64,000 nt of DNA from positions 36,744-100,743 of IMG/VR virus record IMGVR_UViG_3300020477_001447. The stretch is one strand, 5' to 3'. Below the pieces are notes generated by a model, which worked only from the letters and a program-made list of their open reading frames with translations, was not told the origin of the DNA and did no database searches. This stretch comes from a virus. How positions within the stretch are numbered: position 1 is the stretch's first letter; every line of letters starts with the position of its first letter. Of this stretch, positions 37,401-45,500 are shown piece by piece. Position numbers and translations under genes: made by a program.

Positions 37401-38358
37401 TTCTGTAACGGCTGATGAGAAAATAACCGATCCAACAATAGCTTCTCAAACACATGGACCCCTTGTTAAATCGAACTCATTAGCTGACATTATTGGCATG
37501 CCGCTTAAGCGAGATAGAATTGGTGAAGTCAAAACAACAAAGACTATCTCAGAGGCTGTTGTTGCTGTACCGTTCTTAGAGAAGCAAGGTAGAAAAGTTT
37601 TCTTTAATGTTTCGCGCGATGATATTGATTTAGCTTTGGAACGAGAAGAAGGTGTTGGTGATACAGTTCAAAACATGGTTGATTTAATGCAAAAATATGT
37701 ATTACCTCCAAAGTTTGATTTTATAAAAAACGATACAATCCAGCCTTTCGCCATGTATATGTTTGAATTCTCCGCAGAATTAACAAAGCAAGACTTGGTT
37801 GATATTTGGCAAAACTTGCCACCAGACCTCAGCAACAGGTTTGAGCACAAAGAGGCAGTCATTGAACATGATTTGTTAGCTAACGAATTTTATGGACTAG
37901 AAGGTCAGGACTTAGACGGTTCGCTCAAGTGGCTTGTTTTCAAGGCGAAAAGGCAAGCAGAAAAGAGCTACTTTAATTTGCTCAAGGGAGCTACATCTTA
38001 TAACGTAGAAGAAGATCTTTCAGACCGTGGCAATGTTGTTAGCAGGTTTAACAACACAAAACCGAAACCTAAGCGAGTCAGAATAGGAGACAGAGACCTT
38101 AATCTAACAAGGCGCCCAACTGCAAAACCAACAAGAAGAAAACTTTCTAAGGTTGGTAACTTACTGTCTGGTCGTAAGAAGGTAGACCTTACCAAAGAAG
38201 CTCCTCCGAAATATAGTTATAACTGGCCTTATGATTATTTTTCACTCGTTGAGCTAATTAAAGTTGATGCTGCAGTTCAGTACGCAACAGAAGAAGAGCA
38301 GCCAACAGAAGCTCCTGTTCGCCGCTCCACCCGTACACCACGGAGAGGTAGAGAATAA
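28408..38358 (+). CDS. Giant baseplate/tail protein, 3316 residues, three LamG-like domains
   Basis: This is the largest gene of the window, joined to its neighbours by TAATG overlaps on both sides. The N-terminal 140 residues resemble wedge-associated phage proteins. Concanavalin/LamG-like sandwiches are visible at about residues 160-370 (TVEFWLKKKAFN, LYIDGDLNEE, DEFRYWKTQRS), 674-907 (SCRFWLDYLDDETLRAHARD) and 1194-1384 (LLFDGSNDHVDAG, SFSFWIRP, WRHVAISFG, VYIDGVDR). Such folds often bind sugars. Between and after them lie long unassigned regions. The last 110 residues are basic and proline-rich (RRPTAKPTRRKLSKVGN). It may be a peripheral baseplate scaffold with receptor-binding modules. 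No frameshift is needed to read it. Confidence 0.75.
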   Translation: MSIKHLFDKVNVDKSAAGLNSEELGGEVESSRYHDAKIVKDDRIIPQIDFSKPENFAFYGSAERYYDDAIKNIYQTYPYDGSLYEKLDWENSASYVDLYVFENLYPRTNGYIRFDRDGADSPSNIAVGYGVFSTADQEYITIKGGPGIGGGPQSAAANIYDTGSFRESNLKLDPVEGTTVEFWLKKKAFNLSRTRKEVLFDLWNGEHSSSAGYGRLTIELTGAQYSQATTTSGRAFRVTYQSGNLTTARAPTHGFQNQPIGTTGALTSSVADNNWHHYAFSFLSASTGIRTRLYIDGDLNEEKILGTNGAKEITGSLIARIGALRTAPSGAIGFHGATDLAGAGKLSGSIDEFRYWKTQRSSKEVGRHWFTQVGGGTNTDPANTKLGVYYKFNEGIVGTSTDEIVLDYSGRVTNGAWTGYIAGARETGSAINEATTTNQEFLDPILYRNHPSVNSLISKMRLSGSTHDHLNATSFFSSVPSWMQEEDRKSGDLLKDLTQIMSSYFDTMHMQISELPNIKNYGYISGSSKPNNFNKNLLNSQGLLAPEIFIDSEIIERLASRNEDETYDKSLEYTKNLIYKNIYNNLSYIYKSKGTEKSFRNLIRCFGIDDEIIKLNTYGNNVTHKIRDNYRLVSTPKKYIDFNDNNRFEGTVYQMSSSKNQNSYSYIDAAKQLTGGYGFTLQTEVIFPKKAPQTDPLYPRQRYPELTASLFGVHTARTSSTNTVNTQWAEPDVVNFQVHAVRDEVESNNIRFILTGSADGYFPELSSSLYEDAYDNTRWNLAVRVKPAKFPHADSVHGTTGSFSGVSQNFSRYYTVELYGNQTEFGTIQNEFTVTGNIDLAGLNPASSADQFIYGARRIYIGAHRTNFTGAVLQKTDAKISSCRFWLDYLDDETLRAHARDVGNYGAKHPYRNAYSFEGKSIYNSSKTLVGRGRNFEVPQIETLALNWDFNQVTGSDASGEFTVVDFSSGSANKRTRYGWIGDITKAQYTARGTGFGTSSAKIVDKNYIGSAKQNLPENLYSEDMISVLSTQDDVEFTRDSRPINHFFAFEKSMYQTISEEMINIFASIVDFNNLIGDPINKYRHEYKQLNKLRSLFFERVQNTPDLDKYVDFYKWFDDALSKMLQQLVPASADFSDDLRTVVESHVLERSKYQHKFPTVDMKYEEPEGLVESILPLSPGWKYTHAPILKETAGTSLLFDGSNDHVDAGNNSYWAPKITDPNVSFSFWIRPAAQAQETIFHMGGGNAALEAFLFNNLTLGGWIMYARMHDNSGNQSWVQADLSSAGQFTAGAWRHVAISFGTGYPSVYIDGVDRTPSSTSYKSNAGSAFAGPGTNGLRIGRKITYNFSAFAGHLADFAVFTKLLSSGEVSTIYNGGRRLSSTGYLGITDIAGFWKLGDGDGAIGTTPTQFTNAFDAGNPGLPTSTPTIQNTSPPTTPQGLNGLDENRNSNWWRTRAERHVSISSSAGLYHNSAKNDLLSAFKSTITRKKTTPYRFSSIKTRTIHGGINYSQNKRRDIVYNAVYPFGPILSGTNVPLNIAITFQSDLDALPTIDHLEPIKKRYMAHRMTLSRNQDHGAHYKLKGDIVALYNLVSSSQGSAPEAGYNKHVIQALTGANVPAGQIELVNLHSDTVGESNEIPMQGPFTEKYVGGRQHRHVTLNRAVSTKPGKNNLDSKADRPEGWRLLFDTCASEDETGAIAFVGPQYPDDGVAGPLESPPYLIDRPKAHLYREIAAKRPVNIKNILHTTGSPTIIGNYAHNYEVVHTVGRTQNDPFFRDQSVRFATASEMPFIRRGSRNKTGSLGYRNPLGLVDVQKEQPPKEQLNYKLPTRSTNKTVIVNRFSSPGGFEVMSRGYLDPAHEEYSPYNALPFRNLGIRGSGSGEAGNELRMNDHTGRRRGLQTLLKQRSGQFGHDADFGSVTALNYVITPSFHKVHRNRRLVPKLDNPLDDQSFITGSRFDNAFVTHVIPQSDLQYRWIKASALPVASNNLLGFAQLSGGIAPSTDILFLSASEFVSYTSSTGERFFGDEEADLVTRSLAQRTVWTDFAGVNYHIFEPLTASSGHLGYISTAPATTYANKDIINSIGGRTAPTTASVLNALLLHRNGPYQHPSWKQIRTGQHPVSRHQRKNNLLTVRTEPDVIEVTSNGKTVTRRGLAGNSFVKYTEPPVSSENKPLIHIFKGEMDTSKRGEISKNIKIAHSYGNNLTYFANTELNNRLGTIKGSNTDTMLNRINSVLFDPNTESPMEDAESIRFIYSERIFPRRRNSMGLNKIRTRTNFILDSYWADNRGKRTRPVAFPDGTLFPGHKRPEPIFSSSMVSATGALPSKVYGFRSLLSQSIWPLDAHSNALTVYSKNAGTGDGAGVLQNNYTTYHTASVFEPLKQFGPLYCRRTPGSHGVPGGDHDYFPGDTIWEAGTQAGKQPFLSYENYSDNLRLVGKDYSIVPEFRMSEHLDYYINDKKGDFLADRNNLLEITGGAIADSSHEDFYSVYSHTDFMKYFETVDDQYHEQTLTDGTKISRDRIALKCSALLKFLPYDGFYPVQRTVELSKLFYKDFVSGSGGLTDRLVSLGLRKTSTGARDNLAAAAGATPQVLNSARPYVEPFFAPGIMYNSIKSGIAVDYPVAISTKVTASVRRHTQTGTDDANQWFVSASVGQGIDKHFHRVPFEAIIKPSAYVNANTISGSLIFDMEPHPSGALSASLGRIAPFPNVLVNYPGANGKLYELAADNFFAECLNFFMKEDEEKSLLTTFVSKPESEFGTVVSGNLYSMRVNLDRAPINLSGRVFGKDNPGFYYLNENKFNMYDRPSAFGPGFCSHRSRVVGSSAANKAQQNYSYQPVTPSYYDGKSSALIVYRPDTTGKPTLDDIFAKSYLICQRSFPEYANGVSSAISDTADNVVEYVNSVSQLLAMQITASVDVFKSEIVPIPDSDQVSKRWVIQPKFETPILNFDESVDVTAPTGSLISNYDNASTNNRKLRQVSKGMWHQYGKVPTGSAGVWLSVTADEKITDPTIASQTHGPLVKSNSLADIIGMPLKRDRIGEVKTTKTISEAVVAVPFLEKQGRKVFFNVSRDDIDLALEREEGVGDTVQNMVDLMQKYVLPPKFDFIKNDTIQPFAMYMFEFSAELTKQDLVDIWQNLPPDLSNRFEHKEAVIEHDLLANEFYGLEGQDLDGSLKWLVFKAKRQAEKSYFNLLKGATSYNVEEDLSDRGNVVSRFNNTKPKPKRVRIGDRDLNLTRRPTAKPTRRKLSKVGNLLSGRKKVDLTKEAPPKYSYNWPYDYFSLVELIKVDAAVQYATEEEQPTEAPVRRSTRTPRRGRE

Positions 38359-39326
38359 TGACAACATTCTTTAATAAAAAAGAAGAAGTGTTACAAGTCA
38401 AACTGACCCAATATGGAAAGCATAAATTGTCCCAAGGTCGGCTCAATCCAACGTTCTATTCCTTTTTTGACGAGGGTGTAGTGTATGATTCTCAGTATAT
38501 TGGCTATGGAGAAGCACAGAACGATACGGAAGCGCGCATACAGACAGACACCCCGAGTCTAAAATCTCAGCATGTGTACACTGGGATACAGACCAGCGCG
38601 AGCTTAAATGCTTCTATAGTTAGAGGTGCTTTTCAATCGGCAATGCCATCTTTGGCATACTACGAAAACGATCCATACTTTTTAGAAGAACTGCAACCCC
38701 ATGACGACAAAAATGGATTTTTAACAAAGCCACTAGGCACATCTGCCTTGATCGACAAACATGTCCCAGCGTGGAGAGTTTCTCCGCTGATAGGGGAGAT
38801 TTGTGACTCAGAGCGTAACTTATCAGCATCTGATGGCATAAAAAAGATTCCTCAGATTAATCTAACTGTAAATTATGAGACGTTTATTGCACAATTAGAT
38901 CCTACTGAAGATTTAGATGATATAGCAGATCTCGACCCAACAATATATCCGGATGGAACTTATTATGTCGTCAGGGAGAATGATATTTTATTAGCAGTTG
39001 AAGAAAAGAATGCGCCGTTTAACAAAGAGAATTTTGATATAGAAATTTTTGAGGTTAATGAACACGAATCACAACCAAGACAGTTAAGGTTTAGTGTACA
39101 AGAAGATGCAGAGACATTACAAGTTGTATTCCCAGAACTCACGAAAAACAATGTAGAATATTATTTACAAATTAATCTAGATTCAGAAATCAGTGATTCT
39201 ATGAGAAGAGAGGCTAATATAGTTGATATCTCCTCGCCAGTTGTATCTGACGAAGAGATAGGCGTCAGCACAAGAAGATACTTAATCAGAGATCTTTATG
39301 AGCCTGAAGAGGATATATGTGAATAA
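38358..39326 (+). CDS. Structural protein with LTxxGKxxLxxG N-terminal module
   Basis: The 322-residue protein opens with QVKLTQYGKHKLSQGRLNP followed by YSFFDEGVVYDSQYIG. A related opening (VLTDTGRMRLAKG, then FALADDEINYALYD) is seen in the protein encoded at 46636, suggesting a shared attachment module. The remainder is acidic and strand-rich (AQLDPTEDLDDIADLDPTIY). TAATG junctions link it to both neighbours inside the baseplate operon. I know of no assigned function; a wedge or connector role is inferred from position. Confidence 0.65.
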   Translation: MTTFFNKKEEVLQVKLTQYGKHKLSQGRLNPTFYSFFDEGVVYDSQYIGYGEAQNDTEARIQTDTPSLKSQHVYTGIQTSASLNASIVRGAFQSAMPSLAYYENDPYFLEELQPHDDKNGFLTKPLGTSALIDKHVPAWRVSPLIGEICDSERNLSASDGIKKIPQINLTVNYETFIAQLDPTEDLDDIADLDPTIYPDGTYYVVRENDILLAVEEKNAPFNKENFDIEIFEVNEHESQPRQLRFSVQEDAETLQVVFPELTKNNVEYYLQINLDSEISDSMRREANIVDISSPVVSDEEIGVSTRRYLIRDLYEPEEDICE

Positions 39327-42300
39327 TGGATATTAGTCTAGAAGGATTAGAGGGTTTAACTATCCCTCGTGCTTTTACAAAGAGCATTTTATTAGAATCA
39401 GACCGCACCGGTGGGACAGCGGTTTCGGTTTCTTTCGTCATAAAAGAGTTTGAAACAAATGGCCTAGGCTTTTCTTTTTCAGAATCAGATTTGAGCCGGA
39501 TTAAATTCTATGGAGTCTTAACTTCGAATGAAACAATTGCCAAAAACCTCTCTGCAGATGGGTCTAGAATCTTAAATCTTGTACAGCTCAACACTCAACA
39601 CCCAGAGGTTGCAGTAACCACCGTAGACGGCTCTAACATGTCTTACAGTGCGACCAACAAGGATGAATCATACACACATGCGGGCGGAAAAGCAGCGAAA
39701 GACATTGTTTACAATATGAGACTCAATTTTCCGGGCTCTGAACCAGAATACTTAGCACTGTTTATCCTTCCATACGAAATTACACAGCAGGAACAAGAGC
39801 TTGGCATGTCTGAGAATCCAGCGATTAGTTATAGCGTACACACTTCTGATATTATTATAAAAAATTCTAAGGTAAATCAGTCTGGGTTGATTTTTATATT
39901 GCCCCATCGACCGGGAACAACAGAGGGTCAAGTATGGACTGGTGGTGTACATAAGCATGCAGATGGCAGTTGGATGACTGGAACGTACCATACCAACGAA
40001 TCCAGAACATTAATAGCTATGGAAGTTGAAAGCTCTAAGGTGCAAGACTTTAGAATAAGAGAAAAACTACAAAAATTGTTTTTTGATAGGAACTCTTTGC
40101 ACGGCGGTGAAAATTTTAATAATAGGGCTATGACAAAATTAGCAAAAGGGGTGAATGTCCAGAACATTAGAGAAAGAAAATCAAATTATATTTCGCCTAT
40201 GCATTTTGCTGCGGATACAAATAATAATTTGAACTATCACTTTTCTTTAGATCTGTTGAACGTGATTAAAGAAAACTGTGAGTTTGCATCGATATATTCC
40301 AACAACCAAGAATTACTAACATCTGCTGAAATACTTTCTTTTAAAATAATCCGAAGGAGAGTACAGAATGAATTTGTATTTAATCGCTTAACTGGTGGTG
40401 GAATATCAAATCGTGTTTTTGAAGAAAATCAAATTGAAGAAGTTATTGCACATGGAACCGGCGATACATTAAGGTCGGTTCAGTTGTCACCATCAGTCCC
40501 CGGGGTGTTGCACTATTTTGGTATAGATCCAACAATGAAAGATGTTACAACAGGAAAATATCAATATGGCGTTTCCATAGAAATGTTAGATAACACAAAA
40601 CAAAAAATAGTAAACTATCTGTATTCGCCAGAGAATGGTCTAACCAACATGGTATCCCAACTCAGGCAGTATTTAAATATTGCTTCTTTGCCGCAAAACT
40701 ATAATCCCGCTACAAACTCTTTTACGAATCGATTTGTAGATTTAAACTACGAACCGGTGTGGCAAGCCGCGGCCACAAGATATATTGACTTGTTAGAGAC
40801 TATTTTGGGTGCGGATTATGCCATCGATGGTACAACCTTAAGCGAGTTTGAAATAACATTACAAAACATTGCCAGCCCTCATTGTGGTAATCCTTCTGGT
40901 GTTCTATTACTAATAGATTTAATTCAAAAGATAATAAAAGATTTGAGCACTTTGGTGAGAAATACAAGTCAAAATAAGCCACATTCAGACAATGACGGAT
41001 ATGACTCTGCCCCCGCTTCTGGCGCATCCAAAAACATATTCTCTATAAAAACATTCTTTAAAGAAGCATATGATAGTGACAGGCCAAATGACTTCGGGTT
41101 AGAATATTTGTCAATAAACGAGATACCACAAAACCCAGACTCTGCTCTCATGAGAATGATGGACTATTCAACATGGGAAGATAGAATTAAGAAAGAGAAC
41201 ACAAAATATTCTATCGAACCTAATCGTTCTATTAATTCTTTTGGATACCTTTCTCCATCAAATATTAAGATGCCGAAGCAACGAGATATTATGATTGAGG
41301 ATACTGAAGAAAGCGCAAAAAAAATAAGTGGCGCCCTTTATAATGTTTTAGCATCAAAGGCCAGAAAAGCATCTCCTTTAAATTTAAGCAGAAACCGGGT
41401 CAATGTGCAGAGAGAAAACTTTGAAAGTGAAGACGTATCAAGAATAAGTGATCAAGTTGCAGCCCTAGAAGCTGCCGCCACTTCGGTTTCCGCCCTCCCC
41501 CGCGAGTCTAAAAATATATATAATATTGTAGATTCTAATAATGTTGCATTGACAGATGCATCAGCACTACTTTCAGCAGACTCTAATTTTGTTAAAAAGC
41601 CTAAAGTAAAAAGCCGTGTAAGTGGATCTTCAGAGACGGTGAGAAATGCAGATACTGTGTTTGCTGGTTCTAATTTATTAAAGAAGATTGATGCAAACGA
41701 TTCTAAAATAACAAATCAGCTTCTGGAGGGTGACGCTTTTAATGGCTTTGCGCCTTCTAGGGATAACGTGACAAGAACAAAAGGCACGCTCCGCGGAATG
41801 CCAAGAATCCCATCGCCAAAGTCTCCCGCCGAAGCGGAATTTAATAAGATAATCGCTGAGGGAGAAGGCATGCCCCAGGATATTGCCGCTGTTGCAGTAA
41901 AGTATGGTTTTACTAAGAAAGTAGAATACTTATCTGGGTACAAAGTTGATAAAAATACCAACTATACTTTTATAAAAGAACCATTATGGTTAGAATTAAC
42001 TGAGCAGGTTTTCGAAAATGCTAGAACTTCTAGTCAACCTCTTTTCTGCAGGATAGTTGAACCCAACTTGTCGCTACCAACATTTAAAGGTTTTGAGATG
42101 CCGGCGTATAATGAATATTTCATGATAGGTGCCGCCAGCACTTTATTGGTAACAGAAAGTGCAATTGGTGGTATTATCTCTAAACGAGTTGTTCCACCAA
42201 GAAAAGAATATTTTAGAATGTCAGAAATGGTGTCTTCTTACGAAGATTTTCTAAAAACTCCTAAACTTCCTGCAGGAATGGGCCTTGCTCTTCGTGATGT

Positions 42301-42493
42301 GGAAGATTATGATAAAAAAAGAACACAAACTGGCACTAAGCGACGATTTTTGCCTTCTTTGGGACGAGCAGCTGCAGCTACCTCAACTGTGACACCAAAC
42401 ACGCCACAACCTGCGACAGAGGCGCCTGCGGCGAATCCTACCCCAACGACCATTAGTAGGGGAACCACTAGAGGTGGAGGTAGTGGCTACTAA
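39326..42493 (+). CDS. Large baseplate-module structural protein, 1055 residues
   Basis: The protein lies between two other structural genes and starts with a TAATG overlap. No domain is recognised. The N-terminal 200 residues are strand-rich (AVSVSFVIKEFETNGLGFS). The middle contains helical regions (QIEEVIAHGTGDTLR, WQAAATRYIDLLETILG). The last 40 residues form a flexible Pro/Thr/Gly tail, TPQPATEAPAANPTPTT, ending in RGTTRGGGSGY. The giant protein encoded upstream ends in a similar QPTEAP segment followed by basic TR residues. The tails may be linkers for assembly. Function unknown. Confidence 0.65.
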   Translation: MDISLEGLEGLTIPRAFTKSILLESDRTGGTAVSVSFVIKEFETNGLGFSFSESDLSRIKFYGVLTSNETIAKNLSADGSRILNLVQLNTQHPEVAVTTVDGSNMSYSATNKDESYTHAGGKAAKDIVYNMRLNFPGSEPEYLALFILPYEITQQEQELGMSENPAISYSVHTSDIIIKNSKVNQSGLIFILPHRPGTTEGQVWTGGVHKHADGSWMTGTYHTNESRTLIAMEVESSKVQDFRIREKLQKLFFDRNSLHGGENFNNRAMTKLAKGVNVQNIRERKSNYISPMHFAADTNNNLNYHFSLDLLNVIKENCEFASIYSNNQELLTSAEILSFKIIRRRVQNEFVFNRLTGGGISNRVFEENQIEEVIAHGTGDTLRSVQLSPSVPGVLHYFGIDPTMKDVTTGKYQYGVSIEMLDNTKQKIVNYLYSPENGLTNMVSQLRQYLNIASLPQNYNPATNSFTNRFVDLNYEPVWQAAATRYIDLLETILGADYAIDGTTLSEFEITLQNIASPHCGNPSGVLLLIDLIQKIIKDLSTLVRNTSQNKPHSDNDGYDSAPASGASKNIFSIKTFFKEAYDSDRPNDFGLEYLSINEIPQNPDSALMRMMDYSTWEDRIKKENTKYSIEPNRSINSFGYLSPSNIKMPKQRDIMIEDTEESAKKISGALYNVLASKARKASPLNLSRNRVNVQRENFESEDVSRISDQVAALEAAATSVSALPRESKNIYNIVDSNNVALTDASALLSADSNFVKKPKVKSRVSGSSETVRNADTVFAGSNLLKKIDANDSKITNQLLEGDAFNGFAPSRDNVTRTKGTLRGMPRIPSPKSPAEAEFNKIIAEGEGMPQDIAAVAVKYGFTKKVEYLSGYKVDKNTNYTFIKEPLWLELTEQVFENARTSSQPLFCRIVEPNLSLPTFKGFEMPAYNEYFMIGAASTLLVTESAIGGIISKRVVPPRKEYFRMSEMVSSYEDFLKTPKLPAGMGLALRDVEDYDKKRTQTGTKRRFLPSLGRAAAATSTVTPNTPQPATEAPAANPTPTTISRGTTRGGGSGY

Positions 42494-42496
42494 TTA
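42490..42496 (+). promoter_or_regulatory. Candidate late promoter element CTAWWTA (CTAATTA)
   Basis: CTAATTA overlaps the stop codon of the upstream gene and starts 22 bases before the ATG at 42512, exactly the spacing seen at 16808 and 48665. The 18-base gap has no other obvious signal. Confidence 0.35.
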
Positions 42497-42511
42497 GTAT
42501 AAGCTAAGAAT

Positions 42512-45500
42512 ATGAAAATATACGGTAAAACACATATAATTCTAGAACCTACCCTACAGGGCCGTCGCCCAGAGGGCGGTACAAGGAATAGACTTACTTA
42601 TACTGAGCAGTCAGACAGTTTTCTGTTTGGTCATACTGGCTTGGGTAGATATTTTCGTCATTCTAATCTAGCTGCAGCGCCCGCCGCGCAGGGAGATCCT
42701 GAACATAGTCACAAAGCAGATGCGTTTAGAGCGACTTCAGGTAGGTACTGGGCCAGTCGGTGGCCGACTGATGGAACTTTAACATTTGCAAATAAGAGTT
42801 CGGCAAATCCAACAGGAGATACCATAGCCAGAGATTCTTATGATCCTCAATCTTTGCACCATTTAAACGAAAACAATCATGCTTTAAAAATACCGTTTGA
42901 GTTTGAATCACTTTTAATAGATGTCAAACAGACTCCTCAAAGTGCATATGCAACAATGTTGGCCCAGCCACAAACTTTGATGGGCTTGTATACAATTGTG
43001 GGAGATATAACGGATCATGAGGGCACCCCACAATCTCCTGTGCTGGGCGGTGGTCTAGAAATACACACAGCTGTTACAATAAGATATAACCATAATAATT
43101 ATGCTCTAGGAACCAAGACAACAAATGTGCCGGCAACTGATACTAGTTTAGATACTTTAGCAAATGCTGGTTACACTAATTGGAGAAAATACTGTTTAGG
43201 GGGTCAAATATTTGGTAGTGCCGTAGCCAACCCACCCGGATTATTCCATCCTGTGCCATATACTTGGGTATATGGTACCACTATGGCCACTACCCTTGGC
43301 CCAAATGTTTTACAAGATCACGTTTTTACAACCATGTCTCCTTATGATCGTAACACAGACGCTTATAGGAACTGGTCCCATGAAGACGGTCTTATGGGGG
43401 CTTCAGCTAGAGGCAACTACAATTATTTTCAGGGCTATTTTTATGAAGAGCTAGATGAGCATGTAATACCAAATTCTTATGCCATATACCATTCAATTTA
43501 TAATAGGTATAATTATTCACCGTCTCTAACAGAGCTGTTAAATTATAATCTATATTCTTATCTGCTTGACTATGGTGGCGAGCTAAACGAACCAACCACA
43601 TATCAGCAAATAAACTCAGACACAGTTGATTCTACGATAGCCGGCGCGCAACCACGCCCATATTTAGAAGAGCTAGCGAGAAGATATGATAGAATCTCTA
43701 CAAACCCTGATCATTTAGAGGGGTTAAAGAAAAGATACTCACATATTGGATTATCAGATAATGTAATGCAAGATTCTCAGCTTGCCGAGGAGCTTTATAA
43801 CGCTCATAATTTATTTCCAATGAGTACAGAGTTGGAATTTGATTCATATGCTCCGAATACACAGTTCTTTAATATATTAAGGAGACATGATTTAGTTGAT
43901 GCTCTCATGTTTGAAATAATGAGAGCGAATATGCAATTTCATGAAGAACAGGGTCTCCCGAATGGAGTTAATACTGGACTCACTCGAAACGGCGCAGAGT
44001 TCAAATACATGGACATGGCAGCTCAGATTACATCACCAGCAGATGACAACGAGCGCACTCAAATTTATGATTTGTATGACTATGAACCCGGTGAGTTTTA
44101 CACGGAGGATCAAGGGATATATTATGTGAAATCTTTGGACTTCTTCAGCCTTATAACAGAAATGCATATGGCCAGTCCTCTTGGTCAGGGCTTGTACGCT
44201 GATACGCCAATTGGCGAGCAGCCAGCATCTCTAGCAGGCCACACCACCGATGCTGGAATTAAAGATGGTTATGGTCTTATTGTTGGTGGAAAAGTAAGGA
44301 GGAGTGATATGATTCCAACTAATTCAATATCTTCCACTGAAGTTAATAAATTGAAGCTAGCATTTCAAGCTCTTTGTACAGAAATGAGGCGCCACAATAG
44401 AGCGTGGACTCAGTTAATTGACGGAGACAGGGCATACTCAGAGCCACTTTATTACAAGGTGGTTAAAAAAGATGAGTACGACACAATTATACAAAACTAT
44501 TATATTCCGCGGTCTAGCCCTCAAGATGTGTTACAAAACGTTAAACTGTCTGACACGCAGATCAAATATGGTAAAAGATATAAGTATGAAGTTTATGAAT
44601 ATAATTTAGTCATAGGTACAGAGTATTACTACAAGAATGTTCAAGTTTCTCCAAATGAGTATCCCTGGCCAGGATGGCATCCTAGAATTGACAGAGTTAT
44701 AGGCTTCATAGAGCCTTCTGCTCACGCCCAACTCGGCGCAGAAGATTCTACTATCCAAAACTTTCACTTAGGGGATTTCCACGTAGCAACACAAGAAAAC
44801 AGCACATCACCCAGACAAGGACCGGGCTATTTGGAAATGTTTAGCGGAGGAGATATTGGCCTAGAATCTGAAGCTGGCCACTGGAGAACTGTATTTCTTG
44901 ACGGAGATAATGAACTAACAAACAATAATTTCTTTTTAGATATTGTTGAATATGATCAATCTTTATTACCAATACAAAACGATCATGTTTCAATTGATCT
45001 GGGCGACGTATTGAAAAACATGTTTAGATACTTCCCGGGTCACAGTTGGACATACGAGTCGGTTGCGGAAAGTATACAAACAGAATTAAATCAACACCCT
45101 GATTTAACTTATGAGTATTTCTGTAAGTTTTTGCTCCGCGGAAATCCAGAGGACGTTATGACTCCCGAAGGCGGAATTCTGTTTGTAGATCTACCACAAG
45201 ACCCATCAGACTCTCTTTGGACAAGCCCTAGTTATGAGATTCGTTGTATCATAGCAACACATGATGGCATCGTCGCGCAAGGTCTTGAAGATCTTTTTGA
45301 TATACCAACAGGACCTCTTGTGCCCATAGGAACTGCCGAATCAGGCCCCCCACCAGTAACTGAAGCTGGAGCCCCGCTTTTACCGGCTGGGCAAGTCGAA
45401 CCATCAGGTCCTCGCCGCGGCCTCCCGGTTGGAAGCTACGCTCCTGTTCAGCCCCAAAAGTCGCCCCGCGGCCTCCCCGTAGGTACCGCTGCCCCAGTGG

